From the NCBI GenBank assembly GCA_910588015.1, contig CAJUOK010000022.1, forward strand, positions 1 to 27,401: a stretch of DNA of 27,401 nucleotides, written 5' to 3'. Of the stretch, positions 1 through 7,247 are shown one piece after another. The translations under genes and the position numbers were made by a program. The stretch comes from an uncultured Christensenellaceae bacterium. GTDB lineage: Bacteria; Bacillota; Clostridia; Christensenellales; UBA3700. How positions within the stretch are numbered: the stretch's first letter is position 1; every line of letters starts with the position of its first letter. The notes below the pieces were generated by a model that searched no databases, was not told the origin of the DNA, and saw only the letters and a list, made by a program, of their open reading frames with translations.

Positions 1-63
1 AAAACCTAAATTCCACTTGATTAAAATTTGTTCTTCTCTCTGTTAGTTTGGTGTGGTAAATTG

Positions 64-87
64 AAGGGCTTTGTAGCTCTTTTTTTA
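64..87 (+). terminator. Rho-independent terminator of an upstream gene
   Basis: A 7-bp stem (AAGGGCT, loop TTGT, AGCTCTT, with one G-U pair) is followed by a run of T. It would end a transcript entering from outside the window. Nothing coding is seen in positions 1-63. Confidence 0.7.
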
Positions 88-156
88 TTTTATTAAAATA
101 CAGTCTTTGCGATATTTCGATTAAGATATTCAATTATAAATATTATGTTAAAATAA

Positions 157-185
157 TTGCAATAAATATATATTTTTGTTAAAAT
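157..185 (+). promoter_or_regulatory. Promoter of pfp, extended -10 type
   Basis: TTGCAA at 157-162 and TAAAAT at 180-185 are 17 bp apart, with an extended -10 TG at 177-178. Another TGTTAAAAT lies at 146-154 but has no good -35 box. The start would fall near 192, giving a leader of about 58 nt before the ATG at 250. Confidence 0.6.
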
Positions 186-249
186 AATATTGGTTTTGAT
201 TTGCAAAAATCGATATTACAAAAAGCAAAAAAATATTGGAGGCTTTTAT

Positions 250-1503
250 ATGGAAAAGTTAGTAGGAGCGTGTATGTTCGGACAGTCAGGCGGTCCGTCA
301 TCCGTTATCAATTCAAGCGCTGCTGGCGTATTTACGGAAGCATTGAAACAAGATTGCATTACGGCAGTCTACGGCGCTGCGCACGGTATTAAAGGCGTGC
401 TTAATGAAGAATTTTACGATATTAGCAAAGAGGATATGAGCGAACTTATGTTGCTCAAAAATACTCCTTCTTCTGCGCTTGGAAGCGTCAGATATAAGCT
501 CAAGGCAGAGAAAGTAGACGATACCGATTACAAGAGATTGCTCGAGGTTTTCAAAAAATATAATATCCGTTATTTCTTCTATAACGGCGGAAACGACTCA
601 ATGGATACTTGTAATAAAGTCAGCAAGTATATGAAAAAATCAGGTTGGGAATGCAGAGTTATGGGCGTGCCCAAGACAATCGATAACGACCTTTTCGGAA
701 CAGACCACTGCCCGGGTTACGGTTCCGCGGCAAAATACGTCGCTACCACGACTATGGAATTGAAATTGGACGCTACGGTTTATGACACTCCTATGATTAC
801 CGTAGTAGAAGCTATGGGACGTCACGCAGGCTGGCTGACGGCGGCTTCCGCACTTGCTTGCAGCAAGGGGCTCGGTCCAGACCTTATCTATTTGCCGGAA
901 GTACCTTTCTCAACGGATAAATTCCTTGCAGACGTAGATAAGAAAATGAAAGAAAACAACGGTAAGTGTATGGTGGTAATATCCGAGGGTATTTCCGACG
1001 AAAACGGAACTCTTATTGCAGAGAAGATAAACGAAAACGTTGCAAAAGACTCCTTCGGTCACGCTCAACTCGGCGGCGTAGGCACGTCTCTTGCAAATCT
1101 TTGCAAAGAGAAATTCGGATGCAAGACAAGAGCAATCGAGTTTTCGCTTATGCAGAGATGCGGCGCGCATCTTGCTTCCAAGGCAGACGTTGAAGAGGCA
1201 TTTAAGGCTGGAGCTGCTGCAGTTAAATATGCGTTGAGCGGAAAGACCGATAAAATGGTAATTCTTAAGAGAGATACGACTTCCGGTAAGTATAAGTGCA
1301 AAGTAGGCGTTATGAACGTAGAGAAAGCAGCTAATACGGAAAAGAAAGTTCCGCTCGAATGGATAATCAACGACGGCACAATGCTTTCGCAAGAATTTAT
1401 CGATTACGCTTTGCCGTTGATTCAGGGCGACAGCAAAGCTCCGCTCGAAGACGGACTTCCGAGATTTGCAAAACTCAAAAAAGTCTTTGTAGCAAAGAAA
1501 TAA
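250..1503 (+). CDS. pfp: Pyrophosphate-dependent 6-phosphofructokinase
   Basis: Phosphorylates fructose 6-phosphate in glycolysis, probably using pyrophosphate instead of ATP and so working near equilibrium in both directions. The 417-residue protein opens with the PFK nucleotide-loop pattern FGQSGGPSSVIN. It then carries GGNDSMDT and PKTIDND. The Asp following Asn in GGND, at the position of Gly104 in the E. coli enzyme, and the Lys in PKTIDND (Gly124 in E. coli) are the two residues known to favour PPi over ATP. The substrate-side motif MGRHAGW is also present. The ATG at 250 is chosen over an upstream TTG at 190 because TGGAGG lies 7 nt before it. A strong terminator follows at once, so the gene is monocistronic. 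Asn in place of the first Asp of GGDDS is a variant. The cosubstrate is inferred from these residues. Confidence 0.95.
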   Translation: MEKLVGACMFGQSGGPSSVINSSAAGVFTEALKQDCITAVYGAAHGIKGVLNEEFYDISKEDMSELMLLKNTPSSALGSVRYKLKAEKVDDTDYKRLLEVFKKYNIRYFFYNGGNDSMDTCNKVSKYMKKSGWECRVMGVPKTIDNDLFGTDHCPGYGSAAKYVATTTMELKLDATVYDTPMITVVEAMGRHAGWLTAASALACSKGLGPDLIYLPEVPFSTDKFLADVDKKMKENNGKCMVVISEGISDENGTLIAEKINENVAKDSFGHAQLGGVGTSLANLCKEKFGCKTRAIEFSLMQRCGAHLASKADVEEAFKAGAAAVKYALSGKTDKMVILKRDTTSGKYKCKVGVMNVEKAANTEKKVPLEWIINDGTMLSQEFIDYALPLIQGDSKAPLEDGLPRFAKLKKVFVAKK

Positions 1504-1520
1504 TTGATTGTGACAATAGT

Positions 1521-1550
1521 AAAAGAGGTCGGTTTTTACCGACCTTTTTT
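1521..1550 (+). terminator. Terminator of pfp
   Basis: AGGTCGGT (1526-1533) pairs with ACCGACCT (1538-1545) around a TTTT loop and runs into a T tract; flanking A and T runs extend the stem. It lies 17 nt after the pfp stop. The remaining bases to 1690 show no gene or structure. Confidence 0.9.
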
Positions 1551-1692
1551 GCTACGGAAATTATTTTTGGAAATTTAAAAAATTAGGTACAATTGACGCG
1601 ATAGGTTCATACAATGTAATGTAATACAAAAGATGAATTAAGATACAAAAGCAAAAGCCATAATTTATCCTTCAATCAATCAAAAGCCAAAA

Positions 1693-1720
1693 TTCGGGTC
1701 GGAACGTAAGTTCCGACCTT
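1693..1720 (-). terminator. Terminator of the gpr-like gene
   Basis: Perfect 9-bp stem GGTCGGAAC / GTTCCGACC (1697-1705 and 1710-1718) immediately after the gpr stop. On the minus strand it is followed by a moderately T-rich stretch. Confidence 0.7.
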
Positions 1721-1721
1721 G

Positions 1722-2483
1722 TTACGTTGAGCTGTGACCAAGCAAGTTGATTGCTTGAGCAATTATATCGGAGCAGTTGTCAACGAGAGCGTCGACGTCG
1801 CGAGGAGTCAGCATATAGCGAGAATACGCGCCCGTCTTGTCGGATGTAATGGCTCCGACTGAAATTATCAGCGGCACTCCTATGGCGATTACAGGCGAAA
1901 GCAAGGAATTGCCATCCAAGCAGGGTTGAGCGTTGCCTACGCCGCTTCCGGGGCATATGCCCGCGGTCGTCAACTGAAAACAGTTGCCCAGTCTGTTGAG
2001 ATAGTTGGTTGCCAAAGTGTCGATGGCGATAATCAAATTTGGCTTGTGATATTGGCTTATTGCCTTTACGATGTCAAAAGACTTAATTCCCGTGATGTCG
2101 GCGACTTTTGGCGCAATTGCGCTCAAACAGAATTTTTTGCCGCCTGCGCGTATCTTTTTGACGACTTCGTTTCCCAAGGCGTCGACAATTACGTTTTCAT
2201 TGCCAAGTCCGACAATCAATACTTTGCCGTCGCTCACGTCTACTTTGCGTATAAGCTTTTTAATGCCGCCGTTCACCACGTCTATAAGCGTCTGGGACGC
2301 TGCGTTTTGAGTCGCGGATATCGTAAGATAAAAACCCGACTTGCGTCCGCTCTTACGCGACGCGACATTATCTATTTCTACCTCGCTGATATCCACTCCT
2401 TTTTGTTTATAGACGTGCGATTTAATCCCTAGGTCTTCGCCCGCCTCGATGATAAGTTCGCTTAAATTTTGTATTTTTTTCAT
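1722..2483 (-). CDS. gpr: Germination protease (GPR)-like aspartic endopeptidase, short form
   Basis: GPR degrades small acid-soluble spore proteins at germination; it is peptidase family A25. The 253-residue protein keeps the core: VGLGNENVIVDALGN with the first catalytic Asp at 101, IIAIDTLATN with the second at 155, then GICPGSGVGN, VIAIGVPLIIS and LTPRDVDALVD near the end. It is far shorter than Bacillus GPR (about 370). The roughly 70-residue segment that usually sits between the SITSDT-like motif and the TPKEVD-like motif is missing, and the usual RTDLAxE processing site is only weakly matched by LSELIIEA (residues 7-14). The neighbour is rpsT, as in Bacillus, which supports the call. 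The ATG at 2483 is preferred over a TTG at 2567. No clear ribosome binding site or sigma-G promoter is visible. It implies a spore-forming ancestry; whether it acts in spores here is inference. Confidence 0.85.
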   Translation of the reverse strand: MKKIQNLSELIIEAGEDLGIKSHVYKQKGVDISEVEIDNVASRKSGRKSGFYLTISATQNAASQTLIDVVNGGIKKLIRKVDVSDGKVLIVGLGNENVIVDALGNEVVKKIRAGGKKFCLSAIAPKVADITGIKSFDIVKAISQYHKPNLIIAIDTLATNYLNRLGNCFQLTTAGICPGSGVGNAQPCLDGNSLLSPVIAIGVPLIISVGAITSDKTGAYSRYMLTPRDVDALVDNCSDIIAQAINLLGHSST

Positions 2484-2620
2484 ATATATAGTATTGGCAG
2501 TATATCGGATATTAAAATAATCTTTTGATTTCAGCCTTTGATTTTGACTATATAGATTGCAAAGCAAAAGTTTTTGCGTTACAAATTATCGCATTTTGAA
2601 AAAATATATGTTAAATTTTG

Positions 2621-2649
2621 TTGCGTAAATAATTTTGTTATGCTAAAAT
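2621..2649 (+). promoter_or_regulatory. Promoter of rpsT
   Basis: TTGCGT at 2621-2626, a 17-bp spacer and TAAAAT at 2644-2649, with extended -10 TG at 2641-2642. The leader would be about 26 nt. Confidence 0.65.
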
Positions 2650-2681
2650 ATGTTAGTAAAAATACGGAACGGAGGGAGAGT

Positions 2682-2951
2682 ATGCCTAATATTAAGTCCC
2701 AAAAAAAGAGAGTTGTTACCGCTCAAAGAGAAAACGAAATCAATACTTCCAAGCGCAGCAGAGTTCGCAACGCTGTTAAGAAGTATGAAGCGGCTATTGA
2801 GAGCAAGGATATTGCTATGGCAGAGAAACTTTTGGTTGAGACAATTTCCTTGATTGACAGAGCAAAGAGCGACGGTATCTACCACAGCAATACAGCAAGC
2901 AGAAAAATCGCAAGACTGTCGAAGCAACTTGACGCATTGAAGAAAGCGTAA
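2682..2951 (+). CDS. rpsT: 30S ribosomal protein S20
   Basis: Binds 16S rRNA early in assembly of the small ribosomal subunit. The 89-residue, very basic protein starts MPNIKSQKKRV, the S20 signature, and ends in a helix rich in Lys and Ser, with DRAKSDGIYHSNTASRKIARL as the typical late motif. The length is normal for the family. The ATG at 2682 follows GGAGG at 2671-2675, so the upstream in-frame codons are not used. It has its own extended -10 promoter and terminator, and lies divergent to gpr. rpsT next to gpr is a known Firmicute arrangement. Confidence 0.97.
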   Translation: MPNIKSQKKRVVTAQRENEINTSKRSRVRNAVKKYEAAIESKDIAMAEKLLVETISLIDRAKSDGIYHSNTASRKIARLSKQLDALKKA

Positions 2952-2970
2952 TAAAAAGATAAAGTTCATC

Positions 2971-3001
2971 GCGGCTGCTAATGCAGTCGCATTTTTATTT
3001 T
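2971..3001 (+). terminator. Terminator of rpsT
   Basis: GCGGCTGC and GCAGTCGC form an 8-bp stem with one wobble pair around a TAAT loop (2971-2990), followed by ATTTTTATTTT. Confidence 0.9.
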
Positions 3002-3088
3002 AAGGAAAAGTTGCAATCTTTATTTACGCGTTGCGACGGTAAGTAATAAAAGTCGCAGAAAGAAAATAAAATAATGCGAGGTGCATAT

Positions 3089-3625
3089 ATGAAAATATTG
3101 ATTTTGACGGGCAGTCCGCGAAAGGGCGGAAACACCGATATATTGGCAAAAGCATTTGCCGACGGAGCAAGTATAAACAACGAAGTGGAAATTTTATCCG
3201 TAAACGACTGTAAAGTTGACCCGTGTATCGGTTGCAACACTTGTTTTACTCGAGAAGGCAATAGGTGTTTTAAAAACGACGGTATGCAAACGGTATATGA
3301 TAAAATGGCTCAAGCCGATATGCTGGTCGTTGCTTCTCCCGTGTATTTTTACGGAGTAAGCGCGCAACTGAAAAACATTATAGACAGATGTCATACGCCG
3401 ATGCGTAAAGGCTTTAAAATAAAAAATACCGCGCTGTTACTTGTCGCCGCGTCGTCCGGCAACACCGTATTCGACGCAATCGTCAGACAGTATGAACTTA
3501 TTGTAGATTATTTTCATTTTGACGACAAGGGCAGAATACTTGTCGGCGGAGTGAACGGAAAAGGGGATATTGCCGGTCGAAAAGAACTCGAAGAGGCGTA
3601 TAAATTAGGAGCCGCATTGTGTTAA
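3089..3625 (+). CDS. NADPH-dependent FMN reductase / iron-sulfur flavoprotein family
   Basis: Flavodoxin-fold protein of 178 residues, likely a cytoplasmic electron-transfer or NAD(P)H:quinone-type reductase using FMN. It begins MKILILTGSPRKGGNTDILA, the phosphate-binding loop of this family. It then has CKVDPCIGCNTCF (about residues 47-59), a Cys-rich stretch like the one that binds an iron-sulfur cluster in archaeal and clostridial iron-sulfur flavoproteins; a further Cys follows a few residues on in GNRCF. ASPVYFYGVSAQLKNIIDR is the usual second flavin-contact motif. The ATG at 3089 is used because GAGGTG at 3078-3083 lies 5 nt upstream; an ATG at 3074 has no such site. No clear promoter is seen. 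Partner and substrate cannot be told from sequence. Confidence 0.88.
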   Translation: MKILILTGSPRKGGNTDILAKAFADGASINNEVEILSVNDCKVDPCIGCNTCFTREGNRCFKNDGMQTVYDKMAQADMLVVASPVYFYGVSAQLKNIIDRCHTPMRKGFKIKNTALLLVAASSGNTVFDAIVRQYELIVDYFHFDDKGRILVGGVNGKGDIAGRKELEEAYKLGAALC

Positions 3626-3657
3626 AAATCATCGAATTATTTTGAACGTTACAGTAA

Positions 3658-3693
3658 AACGTAAGCGCGCCGTATTGGCGCGCTTACGTTTTT
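3658..3693. terminator. Strong, probably bidirectional terminator
   Basis: A perfect 14-bp stem, AACGTAAGCGCGCC (3658-3671) with GGCGCGCTTACGTT (3677-3690) around GTATT, with T runs on both strands. It serves the convergent flavoprotein gene (+) and the XRE gene (-); on the minus strand it lies just past the extended frame ending at 3714. Confidence 0.88.
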
Positions 3694-3713
3694 AGGTTAG
3701 GTATTGCATAGAA

Positions 3714-3833
3714 TTAATCTTTATTCAAAGCTTTTTTCTTAATTTTTTTATTACGTATATAAAATATCAATCCGATAATCAGCATTACTCTCAAATACAA
3801 TGCCCAAAACCAAAACGTCCATTCTATGTTTTC
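3714..3833 (-). pseudogene. In-frame continuation of the XRE gene beyond its TAA
   Basis: Directly after the TAA the same frame reads 39 further codons and then stops at TAA 3714-3716. It starts ENIEWTFWFWALYL, continues as a hydrophobic stretch (VMLIIGLIFYI) and ends RNKKIKKKALNKD, i.e. a typical last membrane helix with a positive cytoplasmic tail. It has no start codon with a ribosome binding site of its own. Most simply it is the lost C-terminus of the preceding gene, cut off by one base change (for example from CAA, GAA or AAA), or a sequencing error. Confidence 0.7.
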
Positions 3834-4403
3834 TTAATAATACGGGTACGGCGCCAGACGAAAGTTTAAACACATTGTAAATAGTGTTGAAAGCGGAATA
3901 AACACCAAAAATATCAAATTTAGATAGGTCTGACCGAGCGTCAATTTGGATTTGTGAAAGTAGTTGGCAAAACTGTGACAGGCTATTCCCAAACTTTGCA
4001 CGAGAAACCCGATAAGTATTGCTACCGCACCCATCGGCGCGCGACCTTCGCAATACAAGAATTTATTACATTCTTTAATCCATATAGTCCAAGCTACCAA
4101 AAGTCCTATAGCGTATGACAGCGTTTCGAAAAATCTTAATAGTTTGCTTATTATTATTTTCTTTTCGGACGAATCTTGAATTATTATTGTTGCTGTGGGA
4201 TTTTCGATTTCGTCTTTGAGAAAATAATCCGTCGTTACGTTGAAAATTTTGCTCAAGGCGACTATCTTGTCGCTGTCGGGAATAGAGTCACCTAATTCCC
4301 ATTTTGAAATTGCCTGTCGGGAGACCTCAATTTTTTCGGCAAGTTCTTCTTGCGACATCCCGTTTGATTTTCTTAATTTTGTCAGTTTTTCTTTGAAAAT
4401 CAT
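3834..4403 (-). CDS. XRE-family regulator with C-terminal membrane helices, probably truncated by a stop
   Basis: Residues 1-60 form an HTH_3 (Cro/C1) domain: KLRKSNGMSQEELAEKIEVS, then RQAISKWELGDSIPDSDKI and FNVTTDYFL. After a short linker the chain has three hydrophobic segments (about residues 88-108, 122-145 and 160-178), so it would be a DNA-binding protein tethered to the membrane, a common clostridial design that may sense the envelope. The start at 4403 has AAAGGAGG 6 nt upstream, the best site in the region. The frame ends at a TAA (3834-3836) after APYPYY, but the same frame stays open for 39 more codons and encodes another hydrophobic helix with a basic tail. It lies downstream of rlmH on the same strand with its own promoter and inverted repeats. 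The inducing signal is unknown. Confidence 0.85.
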   Translation of the reverse strand: MIFKEKLTKLRKSNGMSQEELAEKIEVSRQAISKWELGDSIPDSDKIVALSKIFNVTTDYFLKDEIENPTATIIIQDSSEKKIIISKLLRFFETLSYAIGLLVAWTIWIKECNKFLYCEGRAPMGAVAILIGFLVQSLGIACHSFANYFHKSKLTLGQTYLNLIFLVFIPLSTLFTMCLNFRLAPYPYY

Positions 4404-4430
4404 AATAGTCCTCCTTTAATAGATGATTTA

Positions 4431-4496
4431 AATATAGCATAATAATCGGTTGCAATCTACCAAGCAGGGCTTGAAATTGCGCAACCGCCGGTTGCG
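4431..4496 (-). promoter_or_regulatory. Promoter and inverted-repeat operator of the XRE gene
   Basis: On the minus strand TGCTATATT gives an extended -10 (TATATT at 4431-4436). A perfect 17-bp inverted repeat, CGCAACCG-C-CGGTTGCG, lies at 4480-4496. A further direct copy of CGGTTGC lies at 4446-4452, close to the -35 position and 43 bp (about four turns) from its match at 4489. This suggests autoregulation. The inverted repeat could also help end rlmH transcription, but no T run follows it. Confidence 0.6.
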
Positions 4497-4581
4497 ATTA
4501 ACAAAAGTATAAGTATATAGTTGGCAGTCAAGCGTTAATTGAATTTAGCGATATATTAAAAAAATCAAATCTTGCGATAAT

Positions 4582-5052
4582 TTATTTATGGTAAGCGCTA
4601 CCTTCTTCTATCATAAAAGCGCGGTAAATCTGTTCTGTCAATACAAGTCTTATAAGTTGATGAGGATAGGTTATTGCGCCGAAACACAGAGAAAAATCGC
4701 ATTTATCGATTACGTTCTGCGATAAGCCGTAAGAGCCGCCGATAACAAAGGTTACCGTAGAAGCACCTTGCTGTTTGAGTAAAGATATTTTTTGACTCAA
4801 CTGTCGGCTCGTAAGCATTTTGCCTTTTAAGTCCAAAGCGATTGAATAACCTTTGAGTTTTGAAATGATTCTTTCGCCTTCGGCAATTTTGACATTTTCC
4901 AAACTTTTTTCCGAAGTATCTGAACAAAATTCTTCGTTAACTTCAATTATTTCGAATTTGCAAAATCGAGACAGTCTCTTGGCGTATTCTTCAATTCCTT
5001 CTTTAAGATATTTTTCTTTGAGTTTGCCTACGCATACTATACGCGCGTTCAT
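4582..5052 (-). CDS. rlmH: 23S rRNA pseudouridine-1915 N3-methyltransferase
   Basis: SPOUT-class methyltransferase that uses S-adenosylmethionine to methylate pseudouridine 1915 in helix 69 of 23S rRNA. The 156-residue protein is of normal length (about 159). It shows the late SPOUT knot: FVIGGSYGLS, then CFGAITYPHQLIRLVLTEQ, IYRAFMIEEGSAYHK at the C-terminus, with the near-invariant final YHK. The ATG at 5052 overlaps the stop of the upstream CPBP gene as ATGA, which indicates translational coupling and decides the start over an earlier ATG at 5085. It is the last gene of the yycJ-like > CPBP > rlmH operon; yycJ and rlmH are also close together in Bacillus. Confidence 0.97.
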   Translation of the reverse strand: MNARIVCVGKLKEKYLKEGIEEYAKRLSRFCKFEIIEVNEEFCSDTSEKSLENVKIAEGERIISKLKGYSIALDLKGKMLTSRQLSQKISLLKQQGASTVTFVIGGSYGLSQNVIDKCDFSLCFGAITYPHQLIRLVLTEQIYRAFMIEEGSAYHK

Positions 5053-6305
5053 TGCGTATAGCCCCCGATTGTGTTGATAATCCATATTACGGTGACTACG
5101 ACAAAAGCAAAAATTATTGCGCGAGAATTTTTCTTTTTGAGTTGAACTTTGTCGTCCTGTCGCAGAGAAGAGTAGACTTCCTTTTTTTCTTCGCTGAAGC
5201 CTGCCAATTCTTCACCGACCTTTTGGCTTTGTTCTCTTTCTTGCAATACCTGTTCGGGAGATTTAAAAAGATATGCCATTCTGTCGTTAAAGAGTTTTAT
5301 CAGACGGCGTTTACCTACAAAATTTTCTTCCTTTTGCGCGTCCAAATCCAAGTCGGCGTCTTCTTTTTGACGCTTTGCATAACAAATTTTGTACATTACG
5401 AAGAGACTTCCGGTAAGCATTGCAATTCCGCATACGCACATTATTAGCATAGCCCACCAAGGCATAGCCAAATCAGTAGAGCCCGTTATCAGATATATGA
5501 TATAGCCGCTTACCAACGTTATCGCATTATTGAAAAAGTGAGTCAGTACGCTTATCCATATGCTTCCCGTCATATAGTATACAAGACAGCAAACGACGCC
5601 TACGAAAAATTGATGTACGAGTTGAATAGGCGAACCGTGCATAAGCGCAAAAAGCGACGAACTCAAAAGCAGACCTGCAACGAATGAAATTCTGCTCCCT
5701 CCTCTTGCAATCATACCTCTGTGAAGTAGCTCTTCGCATACTGCGGGGATTGCCGCGATAAAGATTAGATAAAGCGCAAGTTTGCCAAAGCTGTCCACGA
5801 CTATATTAGCGCCCGTATAATTATAACCCGTTAGTTCGACGAGGTAGACGAATAGCGACGCCACTGGCATAAATCCTGCAAGAAGACCTATCGATATAGG
5901 CAACGTCATTGCAATTTGCCATCCGTTAACTTTTCTTTTAAATCCAACGCCCTTGAATACGTTGTACGATTTGATTTTCCAATAACACAGAGGGGAGAGA
6001 ATCATTGTCGATTCATTGATAAGCGTAATTAAAATAATTCCTCCCGTTGACATAGTAAATAACGTAAACTCGTTGACAATTGCGTCCATACCTTCTGTCG
6101 AAGCCATATTGACGTCTAGTCGATAGGCGAGTATGCTGTATGCCAACAGCATAAGGACTAATTGCAACAAGTATTGCAGTACGAATTGCGCAATAAACAT
6201 TGCGCCTGCGTCGTAAAATTCAAGCGACGGAACGTTCTTTTTAAAAGATTTTAAAAAGCCTTTTTTGTCGGTTTGCGTTGTTTGAGGTTGTTTGTTTTTT
6301 GCCAT
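5049..6305 (-). CDS. CPBP (Abi/CAAX-like) family intramembrane metalloprotease
   Basis: A 418-residue integral membrane protein of the CPBP family, relatives of the Rce1 type II CAAX protease. Motif 1 is EELLHRG (Glu191, Glu192, Arg196), motif 2 is FALMHGS (His223), motif 3 is THFFNNA (His256, Asn260); all the presumed metal and catalytic residues are present, so it should be active. About eight hydrophobic segments occur between residues 38 and 306. A charged cytoplasm-like domain of about 85 residues (310-395), rich in Glu, Lys and Gln, follows, and then a final helix at about 397-412. This long soluble insert before the last helix is unusual for the family. GAGGG lies 8-12 nt before the ATG, and the gene starts 7 nt after the yycJ-like stop. 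Substrate unknown. Confidence 0.92.
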   Translation of the reverse strand: MAKNKQPQTTQTDKKGFLKSFKKNVPSLEFYDAGAMFIAQFVLQYLLQLVLMLLAYSILAYRLDVNMASTEGMDAIVNEFTLFTMSTGGIILITLINESTMILSPLCYWKIKSYNVFKGVGFKRKVNGWQIAMTLPISIGLLAGFMPVASLFVYLVELTGYNYTGANIVVDSFGKLALYLIFIAAIPAVCEELLHRGMIARGGSRISFVAGLLLSSSLFALMHGSPIQLVHQFFVGVVCCLVYYMTGSIWISVLTHFFNNAITLVSGYIIYLITGSTDLAMPWWAMLIMCVCGIAMLTGSLFVMYKICYAKRQKEDADLDLDAQKEENFVGKRRLIKLFNDRMAYLFKSPEQVLQEREQSQKVGEELAGFSEEKKEVYSSLRQDDKVQLKKKNSRAIIFAFVVVTVIWIINTIGGYTQ

Positions 6306-6312
6306 AATGCCC

Positions 6313-7089
6313 TCACACGGTGAATTTCGCGGTAGACTTATACTGATAAGCTATGTCTACGTATACGTCTTCACCTTCCGTAAAGTAGTTGTTTTCAAGA
6401 TATTTTGCCGAGCAGTCAAAAGCCATTTCGGGAGTGTTGTTATCTTGCGAGAGATGAGCAAGCAAAAATCTTTTTGTGCCGCTCTTTGCCAATTCCAAAA
6501 TAGCGTTTGCGCAGTCATCGTTGGACAGATGTCCGTTTTTGCTCATAATCCGTTGTTTGAGTATAAACGGATAAGAGCCTTCGCGCAACATATCGACGTC
6601 GTGATTTGATTCGAGCATAACCAAATCGCTGCCTTTGAGCTTGTCCAAAGTCGCTTCACTGACAAAACCGAGGTCTGTTGCTATAGAAAGCGTATTCTTG
6701 TTGTGCGTAATACTGTAACCCAAATTATAATTGGAATCGTGGGGAAGTCTGAACGGAGTAATCGTCAAATCCCCGATTTCAAAAGGCGAGTCCATATCGT
6801 TGTCTATGATATAAGGCGAGACCATTGGGTCTAAATAATCTCGACTTTCTTTGTGACAGTATACGGGTATGGAGTATTTTTTGCAAAGACTTGCAATACC
6901 TCTGACGTGGTCGCTGTGTTCGTGCGTAATCAATATCGCGTTTAGTTTCGACAGCGAAATATTGGCAAGACGCGCGCTTTCTTCAAGCGAGCGAATCCCC
7001 AAACCGTCGTCTATCATAACGGATACGTTTTTTGTAGATATTACGTTGCAGTTGCCTTTGCTTCCGCTGGCAAGATTACAAAACTCCAT
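6313..7089 (-). CDS. Metallo-beta-lactamase fold hydrolase, YycJ/WalJ-like
   Basis: Metallo-hydrolase of 258 residues. The start MEFCNLASGSKGNCNVIS is characteristic of YycJ/WalJ proteins, whose gene lies in the walRK operon of Bacillus and has been linked to coordinating DNA replication and cell division. The metal motif ITHEHSDH (HxHxDH), a DLGFVSE stretch supplying the bridging Asp, NGHLSND and LLAHLSQDNN give the remaining ligands. It begins the three-gene minus-strand operon with the CPBP protease and rlmH. No walRK genes are in the window, so a tie to that two-component system is only by family. A weak AAAGG stands 11 nt before the ATG. Nuclease versus other phosphodiesterase activity cannot be told. 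Confidence 0.9.
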   Translation of the reverse strand: MEFCNLASGSKGNCNVISTKNVSVMIDDGLGIRSLEESARLANISLSKLNAILITHEHSDHVRGIASLCKKYSIPVYCHKESRDYLDPMVSPYIIDNDMDSPFEIGDLTITPFRLPHDSNYNLGYSITHNKNTLSIATDLGFVSEATLDKLKGSDLVMLESNHDVDMLREGSYPFILKQRIMSKNGHLSNDDCANAILELAKSGTKRFLLAHLSQDNNTPEMAFDCSAKYLENNYFTEGEDVYVDIAYQYKSTAKFTV

Positions 7090-7199
7090 TTAATCTATAT
7101 ACCTTTGCAGTTTTGCCGTAAATGACATTTATATTATCGTTTTGGCAAATTCAGCTTACGGCGACAGCGAATAATATATTATATTTTATCACAATTCCA

Positions 7200-7229
7200 T
7201 TGTATATACAAACGATATTATGGTAAAAT
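7200..7229 (+). promoter_or_regulatory. Promoter of the fumarase operon
   Basis: Extended -10 TGGTAAAAT (hexamer 7224-7229) with TTGTAT at 7200-7205 as the likely -35, spacer 18. The leader would be only about 12 nt and holds just the ribosome binding site. Confidence 0.55.
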
Positions 7230-7247
7230 GTGTGCAAAGAGGTGTAT

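Noticed and set aside
190..249. Upstream TTG start for pfp
   Set aside because: It would fall at the predicted transcription start, and the ATG at 250 has a strong ribosome binding site and the family N-terminus.
1551..1690. tRNA or small RNA gene in the gap after pfp
   Set aside because: No cloverleaf, no promoter and no terminator beyond the two that belong to pfp and gpr.
2484..2570. Sigma-G promoter for the gpr-like gene
   Set aside because: AATACTA near the start is a little like the -10 box, but no GAATA-type -35 box is found at the right distance.
3834..3836. Reassigned TAA codon as explanation for the open frame behind the XRE stop
   Set aside because: TAA ends many clearly intact genes here, such as pfp, rpsT and the lipoprotein, so the standard code applies.
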